Below, piece by piece: positions 33,689 to 42,292 of a stretch of DNA of 64,000 nt (the first letter of the stretch is position 1; the number at the start of each line of letters is the position of its first letter). Origin of the DNA: Dyella telluris. GTDB taxonomy: Bacteria > Pseudomonadota > Gammaproteobacteria > Xanthomonadales > Rhodanobacteraceae. The notes under the pieces were generated by a model that did not search any database, was not told where the DNA came from, and was given only the letters and a program-made list of their open reading frames with translations. The position numbers and the translations under genes are program-made. The DNA lies in contig NZ_CP060412.1 in the NCBI RefSeq assembly GCF_014297575.1, forward strand, positions 930,001 to 994,000, read 5' to 3'.

Positions 33689-33940
33689 ATGAGCAACGTT
33701 CAGCAGGAAACCTTCGACATCATCGCCAAGCAGGCCAAGATCGAGCTGGACACGATCAAGCCGGAGTCGACCCTGAAGGATCTGGGTATCGCCTCGCTGG
33801 ATGCCATCGAAGTGATTTTCGACATCGAAGAACACTTCAACATCAACCTGCCCAACGAAGACACCGACTTCGACGGCGGCACGGTTGGCCAGCTCGTTGA
33901 AGCCATTGAGCGCCAGCTCGCCCTGAAAACCAGCGAATAA
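33689..33940 (+). CDS. stand-alone acyl carrier protein
   Basis: An 83-residue acidic four-helix protein. S36 in LGIASLDAIEVIFDIEEHF is the phosphopantetheine attachment site. The usual D-S-L is replaced by A-S-L, so the Asp that normally precedes the Ser is Ala. NLPNEDTDFDGGTVGQLVEA forms the third and fourth helices. It is not the fatty-acid acpP, which normally lies with fabD, fabG and fabF. Three bases separate it from the ketoacyl synthase, so the pair is a dedicated two-gene unit. Confidence 0.92.
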   Translation: MSNVQQETFDIIAKQAKIELDTIKPESTLKDLGIASLDAIEVIFDIEEHFNINLPNEDTDFDGGTVGQLVEAIERQLALKTSE

Positions 33941-33943
33941 ACC

Positions 33944-35158
33944 ATGCGCCGTATCGTGATCACCGGCATGGGCGCCATTTGTGCGCTCGGCCACGACGCG
34001 CCTTCCGTGTGGAAGGCGATGACCGAAGGCCGCTCCGGGATCGGCCCGATCCACCATATCCAGCCGGGACAGCTGCGCAACGGCGGCATCGCGGCGGAGG
34101 TATCGGATTACGACCCCGCCAAGCATTTCGACGAAGCGCGCCGCACACTGCTGGATCCCTTCAGCGAGTACGCGCTCATTGCCGCCAACGAAGCGATCCG
34201 CCAGTCGGGGATCAGCTTCCAGGGCGAGGCGAGCGCACGCACGGCGGTGGTCATCGGTACGGGCGCCGGTGGCGAAACCACCCGCGACGACCTCTACGAA
34301 CGCCTCTACGGCGAACACCAGGGCCGGTTCCACCCTCTGGGCATCGTGCGCATGATGATGAACGCGCCCGCCAGCCAGGTGAGCATGGTGCACGGCATCA
34401 CCGGCCCTGCCTTTGTGGTGGCCAGCGCGTGCGCATCGTCCAACCACGCCTTCGCGCAGGCCGCCATGATGATCCGCTCCGGCATGGTGGACGCCGCCGT
34501 GGTGGGCGGCACCGAAGCCTGCATCACGCTGGGCACGCTGCGCGCCTGGGAAGCCATGCGCGTGCTCGCCCCGGATACCTGCCGCCCCTTCAGCAAGGGC
34601 CGTCGCGGCCTGGTGTTGGGCGAAGGCGCGGCCATGTATGTCCTCGAGACCCTCGAGTCGGCGCAGAAGCGTGGCGCGGAGATCATCTGCGAACTGGTGG
34701 GCACGGGCATGAGTTCGGATGCCGGCGATATTGCCGCGCCGTCGGACATCGGTGCGGCTGCCGCCATGAACATGGCACTGCGTGATGGCGGCCTGTCGCC
34801 GCAGGACGTGGACTATGTGAACGCGCATGGCACGGGCACGGTTGCCAACGACAGTACCGAGACGAAGGCCATCCATCGCGTCTTTGGCGAGCATGCACGC
34901 GAGATGCTGATTTCTTCCACCAAGTCGATGCACGGCCATGCGCTGGGTGCGGGTGGCGCGCTGGAATTGGTGGCGGCGATTGGCGCGATCCATGACGGCA
35001 TCATTCCGCCGACCATCAACTACCTGGAGCCTGATCCGGCCTGCGATCTGGATTACGTGCCGAACGTGGCGCGTGAGAAGAAGGTTGACGCGGCGATCAG
35101 CAATTCGTTTGCGTTTGGTGGGTTGAATGCGGTGGTGGCGATCAGGCGCATGGGCTGA
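33944..35158 (+). CDS. beta-ketoacyl-ACP synthase, FabF-like
   Basis: A 404-residue condensing enzyme with an intact Cys-His-His triad: C163 in VASACASSNHAF, H295 in YVNAHGTGTVAND and H332 in STKSMHGHALGAGGALE. ITGMGAICALG at the N-terminus and ISNSFAFGGLNAVV at the C-terminus are family landmarks. With its private ACP it should extend or condense an acyl chain outside general fatty-acid synthesis. It lacks the Cys-to-Gln change of chain-length factors, so it is expected to be active. Nothing recognisable follows on this strand. Confidence 0.92.
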   Translation: MRRIVITGMGAICALGHDAPSVWKAMTEGRSGIGPIHHIQPGQLRNGGIAAEVSDYDPAKHFDEARRTLLDPFSEYALIAANEAIRQSGISFQGEASARTAVVIGTGAGGETTRDDLYERLYGEHQGRFHPLGIVRMMMNAPASQVSMVHGITGPAFVVASACASSNHAFAQAAMMIRSGMVDAAVVGGTEACITLGTLRAWEAMRVLAPDTCRPFSKGRRGLVLGEGAAMYVLETLESAQKRGAEIICELVGTGMSSDAGDIAAPSDIGAAAAMNMALRDGGLSPQDVDYVNAHGTGTVANDSTETKAIHRVFGEHAREMLISSTKSMHGHALGAGGALELVAAIGAIHDGIIPPTINYLEPDPACDLDYVPNVAREKKVDAAISNSFAFGGLNAVVAIRRMG

Positions 35159-35391
35159 TCGCAGTTTGCCTGTATGTCTCCCCCTCCCCTTGGGGAGAGG
35201 GTTGGGGTGAGGGGCCAACCTTGCCTCCCCGCTCCATCTGAGCCGTCCTCCCAGCGAGGCGCTTTTCAGCAGCCGAAGGGCTGGTCATCCATGACCCCAG
35301 TGGCTGGTCTTCGCCTCACCGTCAGTCCTGCAGAGGCAGGAATCCAGTGCCTTTGCTCTCTGCCTTCGGTAGTCACGCAGGCGCCAGGTTG
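35159..35391. other. intergenic island 1, left part: short dispersed repeats, no gene
   Basis: This stretch holds a CTCCCCCTCCCCTTGGGGAG hairpin-type element just after the ketosynthase and a roughly 50-base segment around CAGCCGAAGGGCTGGTCATC. That segment recurs in the same orientation near 48.69 kb. No credible coding frame or RNA gene is seen. Confidence 0.6.
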
Positions 35392-35860
35392 CCGCTTACG
35401 CCGCGGAGGCGTTTCGACCTCCTGCCGGAGGCCGAGTCACTTTTCTTTTGCTGGCCCAAAAGAAAAGTAACCCAAAGAAAATGGCCTTAAAGGCTGGCAG
35501 CATGCCGATGGGATAAGCCCGAACGGCTGAGGAACGTTGCTGCTTGGCAACCTCCGCCTCTACACAGCGGGTACTTCCAAGCGCTTCGCAACGCGCCATC
35601 GCGCTGAGGACTTAACGCGGAGCGTCGTGCCTCTACGAGCCACATCCTTCCTTGCCACTCGGTGGTTCACGTTGAACATCACCTCTGGCTCGTCCTCTCC
35701 CGTTCGGGAGAGGACTGGGATGAGCACTGAGGCGAGAGAAAAACGGGCTTCACACGCTGCGAGACACCCCCTGTAGGAGCGCACCTTGTGCGCGACCGCA
35801 GCGTCCTGTCGATACCGCTCCGTCAGGTGGTCGCGCACAGGGTGCGCTCCTACAGACAAG
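35392..35860 (+). repeat. long intergenic inverted repeat, copy A
   Basis: About 465 bases that recur as the reverse complement at 48,781-49,240, with high identity and few indels. Landmarks in order: GCGGAGGCGTTTCGACCTCC, CACTTTTCTTT, GGATAAGCCCGAACGGCTGA, ACAGCGGGTACTTCCAAGCG, TTCACGTTGAACATCACCT, CCCGTTCGGGAGAGGAC, then a REP pair. A 79-codon TTG-start frame runs through both copies, but substitutions are mostly non-synonymous, so it is not a convincing gene. Confidence 0.85.
35772..35854. repeat. REP pair (BIME-like), copy 3
   Basis: TGTAGGAGCGCACCTTGTGC and the inverted GTCGCGCACAGGGTGCGCTC, nested at the right end of long repeat copy A. Confidence 0.85.
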
Positions 35861-36289
35861 CTGAGCCGCCACGCAATACGCCATCGCACTAGGCGACGCG
35901 ATGTGCAGCGCAGCTGCACGAGCACTCTGCTGTTGACCTCCCCCCTCTCCCTCACGCGCTGGGGTGCCTTTTCTTTTGGCTACTTTTATTTACTCCGGGC
36001 ATCCTGCCCTCCGCTCTTCGGGCCGGCTTCGCCGTTCGCACGGGCTCCTGCACGTGCGTGGGCAAGCAAAGAAAAGTGACCCGGCCTCCGGCAGGAGGTC
36101 AGAACGCCCGCTGCGTCCCACGGGGACTAGCTTCGCGTCGTAAGCGGCCAGGTCGCGGAAGCGCCACACGCGAAGACCCAACGCAAAGTCACTGGACCCC
36201 AGCCTACGCAGGGGTGACGGCTAAAGATTGAAGCGGTAAGGCGAGCACCCAACAATGCAACGCAGCACAGCGCAACGCACAAACAGTCG
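35861..36289. other. intergenic island 1, right part: partial third repeat copy, no gene
   Basis: The bases around 36,062-36,110 (AAGAAAAGTGAC, CGGCCTCCGGCAGGAGGTC) match the left end of long repeat A in inverted orientation, so the island contains a small inverted pair of its own. The rest, up to the Nudix gene, is less GC-rich than neighbouring genes and holds no credible coding frame. Confidence 0.6.
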
Positions 36290-36712
36290 CTAAGACCCAT
36301 TCCCAGGCGACGCCACCAAGAGCGGCAAAATAAACTCCCGACTCAACCGCGCAATCGGCAAATCCCCCAACATCGCCGGAACCACCCAGCACACACCCTC
36401 GATCTCCGCTTGCGCCACGAACGGCCCATTGGCCGTCACCTCGTAAACCTCAGCCTCCACCACATGCCCCGGCTCATTCGCCGCCGGCGCACTGAAGCGC
36501 CCCAGCCATCGCGCACCTTCGTGCTGCATGACGCAACCCAACTCCTCATGCAGCTCACGAGCCAGCGTATGCAGATCATCACGATCATCCGCGTCGCGCT
36601 TGCCGCCGGGTTGCTGCCACACGGCAGCACCACGCTTGCGCACCAGCAGCACTCTGCCCTGTCCGTCGCGAATCACGGCCGCAACGATGCGGATGGTTTT
36701 CGCGACGCTCAC
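36290..36712 (-). CDS. Nudix hydrolase (MutT-like), second of a pair
   Basis: A 140-residue Nudix protein. The box reads WQQPGGKRDADDRDD followed by LARELHEELGC, so the R-E-x-x-E-E-x-G core is intact, while the first Glu of the classical box is Asp. The GTG start overlaps the stop of the upstream Nudix gene as GTGA. The substrate could be an oxidised nucleotide or another nucleoside diphosphate derivative. Codons are less GC-rich than in surrounding genes, with more A-ending triplets. Confidence 0.85.
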   Translation of the reverse strand: MSVAKTIRIVAAVIRDGQGRVLLVRKRGAAVWQQPGGKRDADDRDDLHTLARELHEELGCVMQHEGARWLGRFSAPAANEPGHVVEAEVYEVTANGPFVAQAEIEGVCWVVPAMLGDLPIARLSREFILPLLVASPGNGS

Positions 36713-37197
36713 AGCCGCGAGAACGACCACGACTGCATGCGGCCGTCTTTATAGGGCATCACCCCGTGGAACGGTCGCGGGTCTTCATCAAACACCAGCG
36801 GCAGAAAGTGGCGATCGCCTTCCCACATCGGCAGGTCCATCAGGCGGTCCACCGGCACCCATTCCAGGGTGCCTTCGGGATTGGAGGTGAGCGGCGTACC
36901 GCTGTACCGGTCGATCACGAAGATGAAGCCCAGCCAGTCTTCGCCCTGCTTGCCAAAGCCGGGCCAGTTGAGCGTGCCGCGCAGGGACATGGATTCGCAG
37001 TGGATGCCAGCTTCTTCGAGGATCTCGCGGCGCATGCAGGCGGCGATGTCTTCGCCGGGCTCCATCTTGCCGCCCAGTCCGTTGTACTTGCCCAGATGCA
37101 TGTCGTCCGGGCGGGAGTTGCGGTGGATCATGAGGACTTGCCGACGATCCGGCGACAGCACATAGCCGAGGGTCGCGACGATGGGGGTGTAAGGCAT
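36709..37197 (-). CDS. Nudix hydrolase, 8-oxo-dGTP diphosphatase-like
   Basis: A 162-residue Nudix enzyme with a textbook box: GLGGKMEPGEDIAACM followed by RREILEEAGI. The N-terminus IVATLGYVLSPDRRQVLMIH and the C-terminal FLPLVFDEDPRPFHGVMPY resemble MutT/NUDT1-type sanitisers of oxidised purine nucleotides. It is first in a two-gene unit with the second Nudix gene (four-base overlap). Two sequential Nudix enzymes suggest that the product of one may be the substrate of the other, or parallel housecleaning. Confidence 0.88.
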   Translation of the reverse strand: MPYTPIVATLGYVLSPDRRQVLMIHRNSRPDDMHLGKYNGLGGKMEPGEDIAACMRREILEEAGIHCESMSLRGTLNWPGFGKQGEDWLGFIFVIDRYSGTPLTSNPEGTLEWVPVDRLMDLPMWEGDRHFLPLVFDEDPRPFHGVMPYKDGRMQSWSFSRL

Positions 37198-37246
37198 CGG
37201 TTCGCTACGGTTGCGGGGAAAGTGGCCAGTATAGTCAGCCGCGCCG

Positions 37247-37612
37247 TCAGAGGTTCTGGCCGATGCGCCACAGCACCCCGCTGGGGTCGGTCAACACGAA
37301 GTCGCGAATGCGCCAGGGCTGGTCCCTGGGCGGCACGGAGCGCACACCGTAACGCGCGATCACGCCGCTGGCCTGCACGTGCGCCCACCATGCATCCACG
37401 TTCGCCACCAGCAGGTGCATCATGAAATTCCCGGCCAGCTCCTTCACGTAGAAGTTCTGCAGCAGGAAGCTGGTATCGCCGTGTCGGAAATAGGTGAGTT
37501 CGCTGTCGGACCAACCTTCTTCGAAGCCAAGGTCCCGATAGAAGGCCTGGCTCAACGCGTAATCCCGCGCCGGCACGAAGGCCTTGATCTCCACGGTTGC
37601 CAGATCCTGCAT
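37247..37612 (-). CDS. VOC family (glyoxalase/bleomycin-resistance-like) protein
   Basis: A 121-residue protein starting MQDLATVEIKAFVPARDYAL, with the beta-alpha-beta-beta-beta modules of the VOC fold. KAFVPARDYALSQAFYRDLG is the first module, and RDFVLTDPSGVLWRIGQNL is the second, ending with the usual D-P-x-G-x-x-W motif. Such proteins bind a metal or a drug, or catalyse small-molecule chemistry; the substrate is unknown. The open frame extends 73 codons upstream without a start signal. It diverges from the glycosidase-like lipoprotein gene. Confidence 0.82.
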   Translation of the reverse strand: MQDLATVEIKAFVPARDYALSQAFYRDLGFEEGWSDSELTYFRHGDTSFLLQNFYVKELAGNFMMHLLVANVDAWWAHVQASGVIARYGVRSVPPRDQPWRIRDFVLTDPSGVLWRIGQNL

Positions 37613-37719
37613 GCACGTGCTCCTTGCCCTTGGGGATGGCCGACATGCTACCCCTTCGTTTACCGGAACGTGCCGTGACGGACTTGCGCGCGCCCGGTCC
37701 GGGCGGCGACCATCGGTGT

Positions 37720-38532
37720 ATGTGCATCGACGCGAACCGCCCGCCGTCCCGAACACGCCACCTGCCCGGCTGGCTGCTGCTGGCTGCCGTGCTGGTGGCC
37801 GGTTGTGACCGGCAGGCGCAGGCGGTGGCAAGCAAGGAGCTGGTGTTCGAGAGCCAGAACTTCCGCGTGGTCAGCATCGACCTGAAGCGCGAATCGCTCA
37901 GCCTGCACTGGAAGGATCCGGACAGCGGGGAACCCTACGGCACCATCAACGCCCTGCGCCAATGGGGCATGTCGCACAACCGCCGCCTGCTGTTCGCCGC
38001 CAATGCGGGCATCTACGACCGTCAATTCGCACCGCTAGGCCTGCACGTGGAAAACGGCAAGGCCGCGGTGCCGCTCAACCTTGCCCACGGCAATCCCGCA
38101 TCAGGCAATTTCTCGCTGTTGCCCAACGGGGTGTTCGCCATCTACCCCGACGGCCACGCATCCGTGCAGACCAGCGCCGCGTTCAAGGCGGCGGGGAAAC
38201 CCGCTCAATGGGCCAGCCAGTCCGGCCCCATGCTGGTGATCGACGGCAAGCTCAACGACCAGTTCATCGACGACTCAAACAGCCTCAAGTGGCGTAGCGG
38301 CGTATGTGCGAAAACACCGCACCACGTGGTGTTCGCGGTGAGCGAGGCGCCAGTGAATTTCCACACCTTCGCGCGGTTGTTCAAGGAAGAGCTCGGCTGC
38401 CGCGATGCGCTGTACCTGGACGGCACTATCTCGCAGTTCTACGTGGATGGCGAAGGCTATGCCGGCGCCCCCACGTTCATGGTGAAGCCCTACGCCGGCA
38501 TCTTCGCGGTGTTCACGCAAACCACGCCATGA
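37720..38532 (+). CDS. phosphodiester glycosidase-like lipoprotein (DUF2233/NAGPA)
   Basis: A 270-residue protein with a lipoprotein signal: LLLAAVLVAGC ends in the lipidated Cys (residue 29). The body matches the DUF2233/NAGPA fold: LLFAANAGIYDRQFAPLGLH, SGNFSLLPNGVFAIYPDG, ASQSGPMLVIDGKLN and CRDALYLDGTISQFYVDG, where the D-G-T/S-x-S motifs line the active site. NAGPA-type proteins cleave N-acetylglucosamine phosphodiesters, and bacterial relatives are linked to cell-wall or polysaccharide turnover. It probably sits in the periplasm on a membrane. The penicillin acylase family gene begins about 50 bases downstream. Confidence 0.85.
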   Translation: MCIDANRPPSRTRHLPGWLLLAAVLVAGCDRQAQAVASKELVFESQNFRVVSIDLKRESLSLHWKDPDSGEPYGTINALRQWGMSHNRRLLFAANAGIYDRQFAPLGLHVENGKAAVPLNLAHGNPASGNFSLLPNGVFAIYPDGHASVQTSAAFKAAGKPAQWASQSGPMLVIDGKLNDQFIDDSNSLKWRSGVCAKTPHHVVFAVSEAPVNFHTFARLFKEELGCRDALYLDGTISQFYVDGEGYAGAPTFMVKPYAGIFAVFTQTTP

Positions 38533-38584
38533 CCGCGCCCGCTGGCGGTCTTCCTTCCTTCTTCCAGGCCCATTCGTCCGCGCC

Positions 38585-41005
38585 ATGACCCGACTTCGAC
38601 GTTTTCGCTGGTTTCGTTATCTCCTCGGGACGCTGTTGATCCTGGTGCTGGGTGTAGTCATCGCCGGCTGGTTCGTGCTGGCCGGCGGTCGCGCGCAGCT
38701 GGAAGGTGAGGTGTCGCTGCCGGGCCTCGGTGATGCCGTGGCCGTGTCGCGCGATGCGCTGGGCACCACCACCTTCCAGGGCAAGAGCCGCGACGACGTC
38801 ACCTATGCCATGGGCTATGTGCACGGGCAGGAGCGTTTCTTCGCCATGGATCTGATGCGCCGCCTGCCGGCGGGCGAGCTTTCCGAACTGGTGGGTGCGA
38901 AGGCACTGGATACCGACTTGAACCACCGCCGCCATCGACTGCGTGCCGTGGCGCAAGCTGCGTATGCAGCGCTGCCGGCGGACCAGAAGCACACGCTCGA
39001 CCTGTACGCCGCCGGCGTCAACGCAGGCCTTGCGCATCTGCACGTGAAGCCGTGGGAATACCTGCTGCTCAACACCAAACCGCAGGCGTGGCGACCGGAG
39101 GATGCCTTCCTGGTGATCGCGGCGATGTATCTGGACCTCAACGGTGATGGCCGCAACGAGCGCGAGCTGCACATGGCCCAGCTGCGCGATGCGCTGCCCA
39201 CGCCGCTGGCCGACTTCCTGCTGTCGCCCGATCCCGACTGGGAAGCTCCGCTGCAAGGCGATCTCTCGCATCCACCGGTGATGCCCGGTGCCGACGTGTT
39301 CGACCTGCGCAAGGCCGCGCCAACGACCAGTGGCGACAACACCGCACTGACAGCCACCCTGCTTCCCGCGCTGGATGCCGCACGCCCGGGCAGCAACAAC
39401 TTCGCCGTCGCCGGCAACCTGACCGACACCGGTGCCGCCATCGTCGCCAACGACATGCACCTGAGCCTGCGCGTGCCCAACATCTGGTTCCGCGTGCGCC
39501 TGCGTTATCCCGATGCCACGGCACCGGGCGGACAGCGCGACGCCAACGGCGTGTCGCTGCCCGGTACGCCGGCGCTGGTGGTGGGTTCCAACGGCCAGGT
39601 AGCCTGGGGCTTCACCAACAGCTACGGCGACTGGAGCGACTGGGTGCGCGTGCAGCGCGATCCGGCCAACGCGAGCCGTTACAAAGTGCCCGAGGGCTGG
39701 GCCGACATCGAAACACATCACGAGGTCATCCTGATCAAGGACGCGCCCAGCCACACGCTGAAGGTGGAAGCCACGCGCTGGGGTCCGATCATGGCCAAGG
39801 ATGTGGATGGCACGCCGCTGGCGCTGGCCTGGATCGGCGATCGCGCGAAGGGCTACAACCTGGGCGTGATGCAGCTGGAGCACGCCGCCAGTGCGCACGC
39901 CGCGCTCGATCTCGCCCCGGGCATGGGCATGCCGCCGCAGAACTTGCTGGCCGGCGACAGCGCAGGCCATATCGGCTGGACCGTGACCGGCACCTGCATT
40001 CCGCTGCGCAAAGGTTTCGACCCGCTGTTGCCGGCCGACTGGTCCGCGACCGACACCGGCTGGACGGGCTGCGCCGAAGCATCCCAGTATCCTCGCATCG
40101 AAGATCCCGCCGATGGCCGCCTGTGGACGGCCAACAACCGCACCGTGGACGGCGACGAGCTGGCCCTGTTGGGCAATGGCGGCCATGACCTGGGCGCGCG
40201 TGCGCAGCAGATCCGTGACGATCTGCGCGGCCGCAACAGCTTCACGCCGGGCAACCTGCTGGATATCCAGCTCGACAACCGCGCCGTGCTGCTCACGCGC
40301 TGGCAGCGCCTGCTGCAGGACACGCTGGCCGGCACGCACGATCCGGAACTGGAGCAGCTGCGCCAGCTCACGGCCACGTGGATCGGCCGCGCGTCCGTGG
40401 AAAGCGTCGACTACCGGCTGGTGCGCGCCTTCCGCGACAAGGTGAAAGAGAAAGCGCTGGCCCCGTTCGTCGCCACCGTGAAAGACAAGCACGATGACTT
40501 CGCCTGGCCGGGTCTGGTCGATGCGGAAGCGGCCGTGTGGGTAATGGTGCGCGACCGTCCGATGAACCTGCTCGACCCCAAGTACGACAACTGGAACGCC
40601 CTGCTCAATGCCGCCGCGCACGACGTGGCCGACGAGCTGGGCAAGCAGCCCGGCGGGCTGGCCGCGCGCACCTGGGGCGAACACAACCGCACGGATATCC
40701 ATCATCCGCTGTCACGCGCCCTGCCCGGCTTCATCGGCCGCTTCCTCGACATGCCGGACGAACCCGTGGCCGGCGACCACAACATGCCGCGCGTGGTCTC
40801 GCCGGGCTTCGGTGCTTCCGAACGCCTCGACGCCATGCCCGGCCATGAAGCGCAGAGCATCCTGCACATGCCGGGCGGCCAAAGTGACAACCCGTTGTCG
40901 CCTTACCACGGCGCAGGCCAGGAAGACTGGGTCAATGGACGTCCAACGCCACTGCTGCCGGGACCGGATCAGCACACGCTGACCCTGCTTCCCGCCAAGG
41001 AGTAA
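38585..41005 (+). CDS. penicillin acylase family Ntn hydrolase
   Basis: An 806-residue precursor of the N-terminal nucleophile family that includes penicillin G acylase and acyl-homoserine-lactone acylases. The N-terminus has one membrane or signal segment (RYLLGTLLILVLGVVIAGWF). The predicted autocleavage site is before S270 in RPGSNNFAVAG; S270 would be the nucleophile of the beta subunit. Downstream motifs are AIVANDMHLSLRVPNIWF and VAWGFTNSYGDWSDWV. The substrate could be an acyl amide such as an AHL signal, an N-acyl amino acid or a beta-lactam. A strong terminator follows. Confidence 0.88.
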   Translation: MTRLRRFRWFRYLLGTLLILVLGVVIAGWFVLAGGRAQLEGEVSLPGLGDAVAVSRDALGTTTFQGKSRDDVTYAMGYVHGQERFFAMDLMRRLPAGELSELVGAKALDTDLNHRRHRLRAVAQAAYAALPADQKHTLDLYAAGVNAGLAHLHVKPWEYLLLNTKPQAWRPEDAFLVIAAMYLDLNGDGRNERELHMAQLRDALPTPLADFLLSPDPDWEAPLQGDLSHPPVMPGADVFDLRKAAPTTSGDNTALTATLLPALDAARPGSNNFAVAGNLTDTGAAIVANDMHLSLRVPNIWFRVRLRYPDATAPGGQRDANGVSLPGTPALVVGSNGQVAWGFTNSYGDWSDWVRVQRDPANASRYKVPEGWADIETHHEVILIKDAPSHTLKVEATRWGPIMAKDVDGTPLALAWIGDRAKGYNLGVMQLEHAASAHAALDLAPGMGMPPQNLLAGDSAGHIGWTVTGTCIPLRKGFDPLLPADWSATDTGWTGCAEASQYPRIEDPADGRLWTANNRTVDGDELALLGNGGHDLGARAQQIRDDLRGRNSFTPGNLLDIQLDNRAVLLTRWQRLLQDTLAGTHDPELEQLRQLTATWIGRASVESVDYRLVRAFRDKVKEKALAPFVATVKDKHDDFAWPGLVDAEAAVWVMVRDRPMNLLDPKYDNWNALLNAAAHDVADELGKQPGGLAARTWGEHNRTDIHHPLSRALPGFIGRFLDMPDEPVAGDHNMPRVVSPGFGASERLDAMPGHEAQSILHMPGGQSDNPLSPYHGAGQEDWVNGRPTPLLPGPDQHTLTLLPAKE

Positions 41006-41007
41006 AC

Positions 41008-41039
41008 GAAAAGAGCCGCCCTTGGGCGGCTCTTTTTTT
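41008..41039 (+). terminator. terminator after the acylase gene
   Basis: Arms AAAAGAGCCGCCC and GGGCGGCTCTTTT around a three-base loop, followed by more T. It begins a few bases after the stop codon. Confidence 0.9.
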
Positions 41040-41104
41040 AGTGACAACGGTTCTGGCGAATCAGGCAGACACCGGGCGTGTCGCCACGAACGACCGTACC
41101 GGCG

Positions 41105-42238
41105 TCAGCCGAGCAGACGTGCGCACACCGCTTCGTACAGCGCGGGCAACTTTTCCAGATCGGCGACGGAAACACATTCATCCACCTGGTGGATGGTGGC
41201 ATTCACCGGCCCCAGTTCCACCACATCGGCCCCCAACGGCGCGATGAAGCGCCCGTCGGACGTGCCGCCGCCCGTGCTCTCTTCCGGCACGATGCCGCAC
41301 AGTTCGCGGCACACCGCCACCACGGCGTCGCGCACGGCGCCACCGGGCGGCGTGAGAAACGGTTCACCCGAAAGTGACCAGTCGATCTGCCAGTCCACGC
41401 CATGCTTGTCGAGAATGGCCTCCGTGCGCCGGCGCAGATCCTCCGCTCGGCTGGCCGTGCTGTAGCGGAAATTGATCAACGCGGTGAGCGTGCCCGGAAT
41501 GACATTGTTCGCACCGGTGCCCGCGTTGAGGTTGGAGACCTGGAACGAGGTCGGCGGGAAATCCTGATTGCCTTCGTCCCAGCGCTCCGCCGCCAGCTCC
41601 GCCAGCGCAGGCGCAAAGACGTGGATCGGGTTGCGCGCCTTCTCCGGATACGCCACGTGGCCCTGGATCCCGCGCACCACCAGGGTGCCCGACAGGGAAC
41701 CGCGACGCCCCACGCGTATCAGGTCGCCCAGCTTCTCCCGCGATGACGGCTCACCCACCACGCACCAGTCGATGCGCTCTCCGGTGGCGCGAAAATGCTC
41801 GGCCACGCGCCGCACGCCATCGAGGTTGGTCGGCCCTTCCTCGTCACTGGTCAGCAACAGGCCCACGCGGCCACGATGATGCGGGTGCGCCGTCACGAAG
41901 GCTTCCAGCGCCACCACCATCGCCGCCACGCCGCCCTTCATGTCGGCCGCGCCGCGGCCATACAGATAGCCATCACGGATGGTCGGCTCGAACGGATCGC
42001 TCTTCCAGCTGTCGGCGGGCCCCGTCGGCACCACGTCGGTATGCCCCAGGAACACCAGTAGCGGACCGCCCTCGCCATGCGCGGCCCACAGATTGTCCAC
42101 CTCGCCAAAGCGCAGGTGTTCGATGCGGAAACCGACAGCGGCCAGGCGCCCGGCCAGCAACTGCTGGCAACCAGCATCGTCAGGCGTGACCGACGGGCGG
42201 CCGATCAGATCACAGGTGAGGTCGAGAACCGCAGACAT
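41105..42238 (-). CDS. dapE: succinyl-diaminopimelate desuccinylase
   Basis: A 377-residue M20-family dizinc hydrolase that releases succinate from N-succinyl-LL-diaminopimelate, late in lysine and peptidoglycan-precursor synthesis. Metal and catalytic residues appear in [14 protein letters not shown] (H-x-D), [13 protein letters not shown] (bridging Asp) and [12 protein letters not shown] (E-E, catalytic base and ligand). Further matches are [18 protein letters not shown] and [13 protein letters not shown]. The gene lies in the same leftward group as dapD, with three genes between them. Confidence 0.95.
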   Translation of the reverse strand: MSAVLDLTCDLIGRPSVTPDDAGCQQLLAGRLAAVGFRIEHLRFGEVDNLWAAHGEGGPLLVFLGHTDVVPTGPADSWKSDPFEPTIRDGYLYGRGAADMKGGVAAMVVALEAFVTAHPHHRGRVGLLLTSDEEGPTNLDGVRRVAEHFRATGERIDWCVVGEPSSREKLGDLIRVGRRGSLSGTLVVRGIQGHVAYPEKARNPIHVFAPALAELAAERWDEGNQDFPPTSFQVSNLNAGTGANNVIPGTLTALINFRYSTASRAEDLRRRTEAILDKHGVDWQIDWSLSGEPFLTPPGGAVRDAVVAVCRELCGIVPEESTGGGTSDGRFIAPLGADVVELGPVNATIHQVDECVSVADLEKLPALYEAVCARLLG

Positions 42239-42292
42239 GACATACCTCAGAACAGGAAATACAGGGTGGATGCGCGGAGTGCCCGCCCGACC

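Noticed and set aside
35537..35776. 79-codon frame repeated in the long repeat at 48.9-49.1 kb, a possible conserved small protein
   Set aside because: Comparing the two copies codon by codon, about twice as many differences are non-synonymous as synonymous and the starts are TTG and GTG without ribosome binding sites, so coding selection is not supported.
38513..40705. 730-codon minus-strand frame antisense to the acylase gene
   Set aside because: The plus-strand acylase has a conserved Ntn nucleophile and gene-like start; the antisense frame does not.
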